A DNA stretch of 64,000 bases from Herbaspirillum sp. GW103 (GTDB lineage: Bacteria > Pseudomonadota > Gammaproteobacteria > Burkholderiales > Burkholderiaceae_D): assembly GCF_000261365.1 (NCBI RefSeq), contig NZ_AJVC01000006.1, forward strand, positions 496,001 through 560,000, read 5' to 3'. The notes beneath the pieces are model-generated. The model made no database searches and was not told the origin of the DNA. It was given only the letters and a program-made list of their open reading frames with translations. A program made the position numbers and the translations under genes. This document shows positions 56,876 through 64,000 of the stretch, one piece after another; within the stretch, counting starts at the first letter, position 1; each line of letters starts with the position of its first letter.

Positions 56876-57285
56876 TTGGCCTCCTTGGTGGTCAGCGGCA
56901 GGCCCTGGCCCTGCCAGGCGGCGATGCCGCCGTTCAGGCCGTAGACCTCGGTGAAGCCGGCCTTCTTCAGCGAAGCCTCGGCGCGGTTGGCCTGGGTGCC
57001 GGTCTGGCAGACCACGATGACCGGGCGGGCCTTGAGCTTGTCGAGCTCACCGATGCGCTGCGGCAACTCTTTCAGGGGGATGTTGCGGGCGTCGCGCAGG
57101 TGGCCGGCGGCGAATTGCTCGGCCTCACGCACGTCCAGCACCAGTACCTTGCCCTGGTTGAGCATCTGCGTGGCCTGCAGCAGGCTCAGCTTGTTGCCGC
57201 GCTGCTGCAGGTAGGGAACCAGCAGCGCACCGCCGGAGACCAAGGCCAGGGCGATCAGGAAAATATTGTCGATGATGAATTTCAC
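56872..57285 (-). CDS. membrane-anchored rhodanese-domain protein
   Basis: The 137-aa protein has an N-terminal membrane helix (IDNIFLIALALVSGGALLVP) and one rhodanese domain with DVREAEQFAAGHLRDARNIP and the active-site loop CQTGTQA, whose Cys is the sulfur acceptor. It resembles E. coli YibN, which also precedes grxC and secB. It is divergent from gpmA. Confidence 0.93.
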   Translation of the reverse strand: MKFIIDNIFLIALALVSGGALLVPYLQQRGNKLSLLQATQMLNQGKVLVLDVREAEQFAAGHLRDARNIPLKELPQRIGELDKLKARPVIVVCQTGTQANRAEASLKKAGFTEVYGLNGGIAAWQGQGLPLTTKEAK

Positions 57286-57315
57286 GGCAGTCCAATGAGT
57301 TTACTGAATCCCGGC

Positions 57316-57321
57316 ATTATA
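57316..57321 (-). promoter_or_regulatory. -10 box of the rhodanese-grxC-secB operon
   Basis: On the minus strand a perfect TATAAT reads at 57321-57316, 31 nt before the rhodanese start. The matching -35 (TGCAAA at 18 nt) is weak. No clear gpmA promoter is visible in the 159-nt divergent region. Confidence 0.45.
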
Positions 57322-57444
57322 AAATAGAAGCATTCGCGGTTTGCATTCGGACCGAACAGTCTAGTCTACGGCTTGTATCCGGTTTCGCGTAGTCGATCTT
57401 TAGGGCAGCCGCAGCGGTTTATCCATCATCAATCTAGTCCTGCT

Positions 57445-58191
57445 ATGTACAAAATCGTATTCATGCGCCACGGCGAATCGACCTGGAACCTGGCCAACCG
57501 CTTCACCGGCTGGGTCGATGTCGACCTGACCGAGAAGGGCGTGGCCGAAGCCCGCCAGGCCGGCAAGCTGCTCAAGGAAGCCGGTTTCTCCTTCGACCTG
57601 GCCTATACCTCAGTGTTGAAGCGCGCCATCCGCACCCTCTGGACCACGCTGGACGAAATGGACCAGATGTACATCCCGATCAAGAACGACTGGCGCTTGA
57701 ACGAACGCCACTACGGCGCCCTGCAAGGCTTGAACAAGGCCGAGACCGCCGCCCAGTATGGCGACGAGCAGGTGCTGGTCTGGCGCCGCAGCTACGACAC
57801 CCCGCCCAATCCCCTGACCCCGGGCGAAGAGCGCGACGCGTTTGGCGATGCCCGCTACGCCGGTCTCTCGCGCGAGCAGGTGCCGCTGACCGAGTGCCTC
57901 AAGGACACCGTGGCCCGCGTGCTGCCGGCCTGGAATGACGCCATCGCCCCGGCCATCCGCGCCGGCAGGCAGATCATCATTTCGGCCCACGGCAACAGCC
58001 TGCGTGCCCTGATCAAGTATCTGGACGGCATCAGCGATGACGATATCGTCGGCCTGAACATCCCCAACGGCCAGCCGCTGGTCTATGAACTGGATGCCGA
58101 CCTCAAGCCCATCAAGAGCTACTATCTGGGCGACCAGTCCGCCATCGAGGCAGCCCTCAAGGCGGTGGCCAATCAAGGGAAGTCGAAATAA
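57445..58191 (+). CDS. gpmA: 2,3-bisphosphoglycerate-dependent phosphoglycerate mutase
   Basis: GpmA interconverts 3- and 2-phosphoglycerate in glycolysis. The 248-aa protein has the RHGE motif with the phosphorylated His9 ([10 protein letters not shown]), the [17 protein letters not shown] segment and the second catalytic histidine in [19 protein letters not shown] 57445 is the family start although no clear Shine-Dalgarno is visible. Confidence 0.96.
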   Translation: MYKIVFMRHGESTWNLANRFTGWVDVDLTEKGVAEARQAGKLLKEAGFSFDLAYTSVLKRAIRTLWTTLDEMDQMYIPIKNDWRLNERHYGALQGLNKAETAAQYGDEQVLVWRRSYDTPPNPLTPGEERDAFGDARYAGLSREQVPLTECLKDTVARVLPAWNDAIAPAIRAGRQIIISAHGNSLRALIKYLDGISDDDIVGLNIPNGQPLVYELDADLKPIKSYYLGDQSAIEAALKAVANQGKSK

Positions 58192-58274
58192 AACTGCGTT
58201 TCTCCAGCAAGACGCCGGCCGCACAGGCGGCGTCCCTTACCGTCAAGTGCATTCCACCGGCGCGTTCGGCCCTG

Positions 58275-59696
58275 TTGTCGGGCGCGCCGCGAGTCGCTGT
58301 GCGCCTGCTCTCGGCGCTGGCGGCGGGCATGCTGCTGTGCGCTGCGGTGCAGGGCCAACCGCTCACCGAGCGCACTCGGCAGAAGCAGGCCGCCGAGAAG
58401 GAGCAGGCCGACCTGCAACAACGCCTCACCGCGCTCAAGCGCGATATCGACCAGACCGAAACCGCCAAGGACAATGCCGCCGACGCGCTGGCGGCCTCGG
58501 AACAGGCCATTTCCAAGGCCAATCGTTCACTGCGCGATCTGGCACAGGAACAGCAGGCCACCGAAGCGCGCCTGGCGCAACTGGTCAAGCAGTTGAACGA
58601 ACTGACCGTGCTGGTCAACGCCCAGCAGGCGCAGCTCTCCAGGCTGCTGCGCGAGCAATACGTAGCCGGCAATGAGGACCGCATCAAGCTGCTGCTCTCC
58701 GGTGACAATCCCAATCGCATCAACCGCGAGCTGCAGTACATGGGCTATGTCTCGCAGGCCCAGGCCAGGCTGATCGACACCCTGCGCGCCAACCAGCAGG
58801 CGATCCGCGCCAACAAGGCCGACACCCAGAACGCCAAGTTCGAACTGGAAGAAATCGCCCAGGAAGAACTGGAGCAGAAGAAAGTGCTGGAACGCGAAAA
58901 GGGCCGTCGCCAGGCCCTGTTGACGCAGCTGTCCACCAAACTCAATGCCCAGCGCCAGCAAGCCGGCCATCTCGAGCAGGACCAGCGGCGTCTGTCCAGC
59001 CTGGTGGACAAGCTGGCGCAGATCATCGAGCAGCAGAAAAAGGCCGAAGCCGAAGCCCGCGAGAGACGTCGTCAGGAACAATTGGCCAAAGCCAGGGCCG
59101 AACGCGAGAAGCGTCTGGCCGAACAGCGCGCCCGCGCCGAGAAGCGCGCCGCCGAAGCGGCCCGGGCCGCCAGGGAAGGCAAGCCGGCACCGAAGATGCC
59201 CGATCCGGCCGACGCCATCGATGATGACGAACCGCCGCAACAGGCCTCACTGGGCCGCAACGATACCCTGCCCGAGCTGCAGGCGGACAATTTTGGCAAG
59301 CCCTTTGCCAGCCTGCGCGGACAATTGCACCTGCCGGTCAAGGGTGAACTGATGTCGAAATTCGGCACCCGTCGCGGCGACGGACCGGCCAGTCGTGGCC
59401 TGTTCATCCGCGCCCCTGAAGGGGCCGAAGTGCGCGCGGTGGCGGCAGGACGGGTGGTCTTCGCGGATTGGCTGCGCGGGTTTGGCAATCTGATCATCGT
59501 GGACCACGGCAACCAGTACATGACGATTTACGGCAACAACCAGTCGGTATTGAAACGCGCCGGCGACCTGGTCAAGGCCGGGGAAACCATCGCCACTGCA
59601 GGCAACAGCGGCGGTAATGAGCAATCGGGTTTATACTTTGAAATGCGGTATCAAGGCCGCGCATTCGACCCACAGGGGTGGGTAACTTCTAGGTGA
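58275..59696 (+). CDS. envC: murein hydrolase activator EnvC
   Basis: EnvC switches on cell-wall amidases at the septum. The 473-aa ORF begins at TTG 58275; GTG 58299, giving a neat signal peptide (RLLSALAAGMLLCAAVQG), is an equally possible start, and neither has a good ribosome site. Residues about 30-290 are long coiled coils rich in Gln, Arg, Glu and Ala. The C-terminal LytM domain has lost its zinc ligands: SRGLFIRAPEG, MTIYGNNQSV and LYFEMR replace the His/Asp positions of active enzymes, exactly as in E. coli EnvC. ctpA starts 3 nt after its stop. Confidence 0.92.
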   Translation: MSGAPRVAVRLLSALAAGMLLCAAVQGQPLTERTRQKQAAEKEQADLQQRLTALKRDIDQTETAKDNAADALAASEQAISKANRSLRDLAQEQQATEARLAQLVKQLNELTVLVNAQQAQLSRLLREQYVAGNEDRIKLLLSGDNPNRINRELQYMGYVSQAQARLIDTLRANQQAIRANKADTQNAKFELEEIAQEELEQKKVLEREKGRRQALLTQLSTKLNAQRQQAGHLEQDQRRLSSLVDKLAQIIEQQKKAEAEARERRRQEQLAKARAEREKRLAEQRARAEKRAAEAARAAREGKPAPKMPDPADAIDDDEPPQQASLGRNDTLPELQADNFGKPFASLRGQLHLPVKGELMSKFGTRRGDGPASRGLFIRAPEGAEVRAVAAGRVVFADWLRGFGNLIIVDHGNQYMTIYGNNQSVLKRAGDLVKAGETIATAGNSGGNEQSGLYFEMRYQGRAFDPQGWVTSR

Positions 59697-59699
59697 CAC

Positions 59700-61196
59700 A
59701 TGGGCAGCAAACTCAAGAATATCAGTTTGATCGGTTTGGGCATGGTGGCTGGAGCCACTGCGATGATTCAGTTCGACGCCATCGCGCAAAAGAATGCAAC
59801 GGCGTCGCTGCCCCTGGAGGAGCTGCGCCAGATGGCCGACGTATTCGGTCTCATCAAATCGGATTACGTCGAGCCGGTCGATGACAGGAAGCTGCTGACC
59901 GAAGCCATTTCCGGCATGGTCTCCTCACTCGACCCGCACTCCGCCTATCTGGACAAGAAGGCCTACAAGGAGCTGCGCGAAGGGACCATGGGCAAGTTCG
60001 TGGGCCTGGGCATCGAGGTCGGCATGGAGGACGGCTATGTCAAGGTCATCTCTCCCATCGAGGATTCGCCGGCTTTCCGCGCCGGCATCAAGGCCGGTGA
60101 CCTGATCACCCGTCTGGACAGCACCCCCGTCAAGGGTCTGACCCTGGACGAAGCCGTCAAGAAGATGCGCGGCGAACCCAACACCAAGATCACCCTGACG
60201 ATTGCCCGCAAGGACGAAGACAAGCCCATCATCCTGACCATCACCCGCCAGGAAATCCGTGTGCAGAGCGTCAAGTCCAAGGTGGTCGAGCCCGGTTATG
60301 CCTGGGTGCGCGTGACCCAGTTCCAGGAACCGACGGTGGACGACATGTCCAAGAAGCTCGCTGCCATCTACGCCCAGGAACCCAACCTGAAGGGCCTCGT
60401 GCTGGACCTGCGCAATGACCCGGGTGGCGTGCTGCCGGGCGCCATCGGCGTGGCCGCGACCTTCCTGCCCAAGGATTCGGTGGTGGTCTCCACCAACGGC
60501 CAGCTTCCCAGCTCCAAGCAGACCTTCTACGCCAAGCGCGAGTACTACGCTTCCAACCCGCTGTCGGATCCGCTGTCGCGCCTGCCGGACGCCATCAAGA
60601 AGGTACCGATGGTGGTTCTGATCAACAGCGGCTCGGCGTCGGCCTCCGAAATCGTGGCCGGCGCCCTGCAGGATTACAAGCGCGCCACCATCATGGGCAC
60701 GCAGTCCTTCGGCAAGGGTTCGGTGCAATCGGTGATCGCGCTGCCGCCCGAGAAGAACACCGCGGTCAAGCTGACCACCGCCCGTTACTACACGCCCAAG
60801 GGCCGTTCCATCCAGGCCCGTGGCATCGTGCCGGACATCATGGTGGACGAGTATCCCGATGGCGACGGCCTGAACGGCCTGCGCCTGCGTGAAGCCGATC
60901 TCTCCAAGCACCTCACCAACGACACGGACAAGTCCGCCGAGGTCAAGGCGCAATCGATGGATGAACAGTCCGAAGAACGCCTGATCGCCGCCGAGAAGAA
61001 GCGCAAGCCGCTGGAGTTCGGCAGCAAGGACGACTTCCAGCTGATGCAGGCCCTGAACCAGCTCAAGGGCTTGCCGGTCAAGGTCTCCAACGCCAAGCCC
61101 GAAGTGCGCAACGAAGAAGGCAAGAACGCCACCCCGGTCAAGGACGAGCGCCGTGACAACAAGGCGCCGGCCGAGAAGATCGATACCACCAAGTAA
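59700..61196 (+). CDS. ctpA: carboxy-terminal processing protease CtpA (S41)
   Basis: This 498-aa periplasmic serine protease has an N-terminal signal/anchor (ISLIGLGMVAGATAMIQF), a PDZ domain at about residues 95-180 (GLGIEVGMEDGYVKVISPIE) and an S41 catalytic domain with the nucleophile in NSGSASASEIVAGALQD and the lysine in GTQSFGKGSVQS. The C-terminus is Lys/Glu-rich and disordered. It is tightly coupled to envC, so both likely act in cell-wall turnover. Confidence 0.95.
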   Translation: MGSKLKNISLIGLGMVAGATAMIQFDAIAQKNATASLPLEELRQMADVFGLIKSDYVEPVDDRKLLTEAISGMVSSLDPHSAYLDKKAYKELREGTMGKFVGLGIEVGMEDGYVKVISPIEDSPAFRAGIKAGDLITRLDSTPVKGLTLDEAVKKMRGEPNTKITLTIARKDEDKPIILTITRQEIRVQSVKSKVVEPGYAWVRVTQFQEPTVDDMSKKLAAIYAQEPNLKGLVLDLRNDPGGVLPGAIGVAATFLPKDSVVVSTNGQLPSSKQTFYAKREYYASNPLSDPLSRLPDAIKKVPMVVLINSGSASASEIVAGALQDYKRATIMGTQSFGKGSVQSVIALPPEKNTAVKLTTARYYTPKGRSIQARGIVPDIMVDEYPDGDGLNGLRLREADLSKHLTNDTDKSAEVKAQSMDEQSEERLIAAEKKRKPLEFGSKDDFQLMQALNQLKGLPVKVSNAKPEVRNEEGKNATPVKDERRDNKAPAEKIDTTK

Positions 61197-61221
61197 TACG
61201 CCGCCTCCGGGCAGGCACATC

Positions 61222-61254
61222 GGGCCGCTAGCACTTGCCAGCGGCCCTTTTTTT
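61222..61254 (+). terminator. ctpA terminator
   Basis: GGGCCGCT (61222-61229) pairs with AGCGGCCC (61240-61247) and is followed by seven T. It ends the gpmA-envC-ctpA run, 25 nt before moeB. Confidence 0.9.
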
Positions 61255-61279
61255 CATATCAATCAGGGCAGATCTGACG

Positions 61280-62035
61280 ATGGATGACCAACAGTTGCTG
61301 CGCTACTCGCGCCACATCCTGCTCGACGAGATCGATATCGAAGGCCAGACCCGCCTGCTGCAAGGTCATGCGCTGGTGATCGGAGCCGGCGGCCTGGGCT
61401 CGCCGGCGGCCATGTACCTGGCCTCGGCCGGCATGGGCCACATCACCCTGGTCGATCACGACACCGTCGACCTGACCAATTTGCAGCGCCAGATCATGCA
61501 CACCACCGAGCGCGTGGGCCAGCCCAAGGTGCAATCCGGTCGCCAGGCGTTGCAGCAGATCAACCCCGGCGTGCAGGTCACCGCCCTGGCCGAACGGGTC
61601 GAGGGGGAGCGCCTGCAGGCCCTGGTGGCCGCAGCCGACGTGGTGCTGGACTGCAGCGACAACTTCGCCACCCGCCACGCCATCAACCGCGCCTGCGTGG
61701 CGGCAGGGGTACCGCTGGTATCGGGCGCGGCGATCCGTTTCGATGGCCAGGTCAGCGTGTTCGACCCGCGTCAGGACGCCAGTCCCTGCTATGCCTGCCT
61801 GTTCCCGCCGGAGCGCGAATTCGAGGAAGTGCAATGCGCGACCATGGGCGTGTTTTCGCCGCTGGTGGGCATCATCGGCACCATGCAGGCGGCTGAGGCC
61901 ATCAAGCTGGTGGCCGGCATTGGCCGTTCGCTGGCCGGGTACCTGCTGATTCTGGATGCGCGCGAGATGGAGTGGACCCGCATTGCCATCGGACGCGACC
62001 GCCAGTGCCCGGTGTGCGCCCGGCGACACGGATAA
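61280..62035 (+). CDS. moeB: MoeB/ThiF-family adenylyltransferase
   Basis: The 251-aa protein activates the C-terminal glycine of a ubiquitin-like sulfur carrier (MoaD or ThiS). The ATP site ALVIGAGGLGSPAAMYLASA, the catalytic region NLQRQIMHTTERVGQPK and the structural zinc cysteines CYAC and CPVC are all present. ATG 61280 (MDDQQLLRYSRHILL) is the family start. MoeB and ThiF cannot be told apart from sequence alone here; no partner gene is nearby. Confidence 0.9.
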   Translation: MDDQQLLRYSRHILLDEIDIEGQTRLLQGHALVIGAGGLGSPAAMYLASAGMGHITLVDHDTVDLTNLQRQIMHTTERVGQPKVQSGRQALQQINPGVQVTALAERVEGERLQALVAAADVVLDCSDNFATRHAINRACVAAGVPLVSGAAIRFDGQVSVFDPRQDASPCYACLFPPEREFEEVQCATMGVFSPLVGIIGTMQAAEAIKLVAGIGRSLAGYLLILDAREMEWTRIAIGRDRQCPVCARRHG

Positions 62036-62292
62036 TCCCGGCGCCCGCAGGCCGCACGCTTCGCCGCTTCCATCCTGCCCCGTTCTTCTGGTATAAACAC
62101 GGATGGATGTTGCAATGCAAATAGCATGCCGCATGCGCCAGGCTGATGTTCGGAACGACGACAATTCATAAGCGCGATCAGCCCGCCCCGCCTAGCCCGT
62201 CACAGGGGAAGTCATGAACCGCTCCATGAACCGGACCGCTGGCCGCACGTCGCCCCCCGCCATGATGGCACCCGGGCCGCTGCGCCAAAGGC

Positions 62293-62320
62293 TTGGCATC
62301 CGGAATCGTTGGTGTACAAT
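62293..62320 (+). promoter_or_regulatory. dksA promoter
   Basis: TTGGCA (62293-62298) and TACAAT (62315-62320) are 16 nt apart and would give a 5' leader of about 150 nt before dksA. The stretch 62036-62292 shows no convincing gene; a TATAAA at 62092-62097 preceded by TGG is a weaker alternative promoter. Confidence 0.6.
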
Positions 62321-62479
62321 CCTTGACCGCGAAAAAGCGTGCGCCATCCGCAGCGCCGCGGCCTGGAGACACCGGGCGGGCCAGCCGATCGCGTCAACGT
62401 CAATCGAAGAGGTGCCAACGCGGCAAGGGAAGTGGATTCACAAGCGACCTGTTCCGGCAGCCGTGCATCAGCCGGGATA

Positions 62480-62965
62480 ATGGATATAGTTGAAAAACCC
62501 GTAGTATTGAAAGTAAGCGAAGTGGCAACCAAGACTCCCAAAACTACCCCTGCAGCGCAGTTGCTGACCGAGGAACAGATCCTCAAGATGGACGAGAAGG
62601 ACTACATGAACGAAGCGCAGCTTGCTTTCTTCAAGGCCCGTCTCCAGCAACTGGAAAAGGATCTGCTCAAGAACGCGGACGAAACCACCGAACACCTGCG
62701 CGAAACCGTGCTGGTGCCGGACCCGGCCGACCGCGCCACCATCGAGGAAGAACACGCCCTGGAACTGCGCACCCGCGACCGCGAGCGCAAGCTGCTCAAG
62801 AAGGTGCAGCAATCCATCGTGGCCATCGACAATGGCGAGTACGGCTGGTGTGAAGAAACGGGTGAACCGATCGGCATTCCGCGCCTGCTGGCGCGCCCGA
62901 CCGCGACCCTGTCGCTGGAAGCCCAGCAACGCCGCGAACTGAAGCAGAAACTCTACGGCGACTGA
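62480..62965 (+). CDS. dksA: RNA polymerase-binding transcription factor DksA
   Basis: DksA enters the secondary channel of RNA polymerase and works with ppGpp to shut down rRNA genes and activate others. The 161-aa protein has the coiled-coil arms with the tip region ETVLVPDPADRATIEEEHAL and the DGEYGWCEETG-type turn. Of the four zinc cysteines of E. coli DksA only C124 remains; the others are T127, S145 and A148. ATG 62480 is used; GTG 62522 (ATKTPKTTPAAQ) is another possible start nearer to the usual family length. Confidence 0.93.
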   Translation: MDIVEKPVVLKVSEVATKTPKTTPAAQLLTEEQILKMDEKDYMNEAQLAFFKARLQQLEKDLLKNADETTEHLRETVLVPDPADRATIEEEHALELRTRDRERKLLKKVQQSIVAIDNGEYGWCEETGEPIGIPRLLARPTATLSLEAQQRRELKQKLYGD

Positions 62966-62984
62966 TCCTCGCCGCGCACGATGA

Positions 62985-63010
62985 CGCCTGCGCCATGCGG
63001 TGCGCAGGCG
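62985..63010 (+). other. hairpin after dksA
   Basis: CGCCTGCGC (62985-62993) pairs perfectly with GCGCAGGCG (63002-63010) around an 8-nt loop. No T run follows, so it is at best a weak terminator. Confidence 0.45.
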
Positions 63011-63045
63011 CAGTGCCGCTGTCGTTTTCTACCTGGTCCTGTCCC

Positions 63046-63447
63046 ATGAACCGTCTGCGCGCCCTGCGAAGCTCCACCGTCATCGCCTTGCTGGCGATGT
63101 CGCTGTTGTTCGCGCAGATGCTGGGTTTCGTGCACGGGATTGCGCACGCCGGCTGGGCGCCGGGAACGGTCCATTCGCTGATCAGCGAAGCCCTGTTCGA
63201 TGAGGGCGAGGAGGCACATGCCGAACTCGCTGCCGCCGATGGGCAGCATGCCCATCACCACCATGCCCACGACCTGCACCACTCCTGCGTCGCCTATGAT
63301 GCGGCCGCCCTGTCGGCGGGTGCATACTTTGATTTTCCTCCCCTGCCGCTGTTGCCGCCGGTGCGCGTACTGGCCCTGTGGCGGGCCTTCGCGTCCTGGG
63401 ACGCCCCGCTGAACTGCCATTTCTTCTCGCGCGCCCCGCCACGCTGA
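63046..63447 (+). CDS. His-rich exported protein, possible metal binding
   Basis: The 133-aa protein has a signal peptide (STVIALLAMSLLFAQMLGFV, then HGIAHA) and a central His-rich stretch (HAHHHHAHDLHHSCVAYDAA) with one Cys, followed by a Pro/Leu-rich tail. It likely binds a metal in the periplasm. A probable zinc TonB receptor follows, so it may be a zinc-uptake helper. I do not recognise a named family, and no clear ribosome site precedes ATG 63046. Confidence 0.7.
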   Translation: MNRLRALRSSTVIALLAMSLLFAQMLGFVHGIAHAGWAPGTVHSLISEALFDEGEEAHAELAAADGQHAHHHHAHDLHHSCVAYDAAALSAGAYFDFPPLPLLPPVRVLALWRAFASWDAPLNCHFFSRAPPR

Positions 63448-63628
63448 ATTCCTTCCTCCTGCAAGACCCTCATGACTGGTTACCGGTTGTCCCTCGCGCA
63501 TCCGTGCGCGGCGTTGCGTCGTCCTGACGCCGCCGCGCGTGATCGCGTGCCGACGGCCGGTGTATCCGCGCCGCCCCGTCACCCTCACGACAGAGCGGGC
63601 GGCGCTTCGTGCACAACAAGGAATTCAC

Positions 63629-64000
63629 ATGGCTCTTCAACGCCAACACATTGCCTCGGCTGTCCTCACGGCCCTGGCGGCCTGGTCTGTTTCCGCTGCA
63701 GCGCAGACTGCAGACAGCACCGCTGCCACTACCAATACCGCTAACACCGCTAACACCGCCAATACTTCTGCAACCCCTGCGGCCCAACCGGCCCTGCAAC
63801 CCATCGTCGTCACCGCCACCCCCTTCGCCTCGGAGGAAGATGTGCAGGTGCTGGCACCGGCCAAGGTCATTACCGGTGACGAACTGCGCAACAAGCTTGG
63901 CAATTCGCTGGGTGACACGCTCTCCAACGAACTGGGCGTATCGGCTTCAGCCTTCGGTGCCGGGGCTTCCCGTCCCATCATCCGCGGCATGGAAGGGCCG
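63629..64000 (+). CDS. TonB-dependent receptor, probable zinc receptor (partial)
   Basis: The frame runs from ATG 63629, with AAGGAA upstream, to the window edge (124 codons). It has a signal peptide ending SAAAQ, a low-complexity NTA-repeat linker (residues about 32-43), a TonB box (PIVVTATPF) and a plug start: GVSASAFGAGASRPIIRGME. This pattern resembles ZnuD-type zinc receptors. The His-rich protein upstream supports metal uptake. The C-terminal barrel is outside the window. Confidence 0.82.
   Translation, partial: MALQRQHIASAVLTALAAWSVSAAAQTADSTAATTNTANTANTANTSATPAAQPALQPIVVTATPFASEEDVQVLAPAKVITGDELRNKLGNSLGDTLSNELGVSASAFGAGASRPIIRGMEGP

Noticed and set aside
62214-62480. 88-codon ORF with a good AGGGGA site that ends in TAATG at the dksA start
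   Set aside because: The coupling is tempting, but the likely dksA promoter lies inside it and the protein is low in structure and matches nothing I know. It could be checked by ribosome profiling.
63716-63760. Short repeats (NTA codons) in the last TonB receptor
   Set aside because: Only three to four units in a signal-to-plug linker; ordinary low complexity, not a CRISPR or mobile element.

Overview
The window looks like chromosomal DNA from a betaproteobacterium of the order Burkholderiales, family Oxalobacteraceae, most likely Herbaspirillum or a close relative. This rests on the protein sequences (RpoB/RpoC, EF-Tu, S12), the gene order, the high GC content and the strong bias of the ribosomal genes. 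The genus is an inference from remembered protein similarity, not a search result.

Region 1 (1-32550) is the transcription/translation super-cluster on the + strand: end of rplL, rpoB, rpoC, then rpsL-rpsG-fusA-tuf-rpsJ, rplC-D-W-B-rpsS-rplV-rpsC-rplP-rpmC-rpsQ, rplN-X-E-rpsN-rpsH-rplF-R-rpsE-rpmD-rplO-secY-infA-rpmJ-rpsM-rpsK, rpsD, rpoA and rplQ. A Fur-boxed heme uptake pair (TonB receptor plus a HmuS-like protein with a lipoprotein-type signal) sits between rpoC and rpsL. The cluster is cut by visible signals: a terminator after rpsJ whose 3' arm carries the -35 box of an rplC promoter, a promoter lying on a palindrome between rpsQ and rplN, and intrinsic terminators after rpsK and after rpsD.

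Region 2 (32551-44100) is more accessory: cutA-dsbD, a 1-Cys peroxiredoxin, and a lone type VI secretion cassette (a damaged TIGR02270-like gene, a PAAR-like/VRR-NUC nuclease effector and a DUF3396 immunity gene). After these comes a LysR regulator divergent from an iron alcohol dehydrogenase, an aldehyde dehydrogenase and a lone LIV-type substrate-binding protein.

Region 3 (44090-48640) holds an ECF41-type sigma factor (WLPEP and DGGGK motifs) beside an AhpD/CMD-fold gene, which has a perfect TGTCACA-N16-CGTC promoter. hemB, engB and cytochrome c4 follow.

Region 4 (48860-64000) is housekeeping: the system II cytochrome c maturation pair resB-ccsA, a HAD phosphatase, a GNAT acetyltransferase, rhodanese-grxC-secB-SH3-gpsA on the minus strand, then gpmA-envC-ctpA, moeB/thiF, dksA (only one zinc-site cysteine kept), a His-rich exported protein and the start of a probable zinc TonB receptor. 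No tRNA, rRNA, CRISPR array or insertion sequence was seen.
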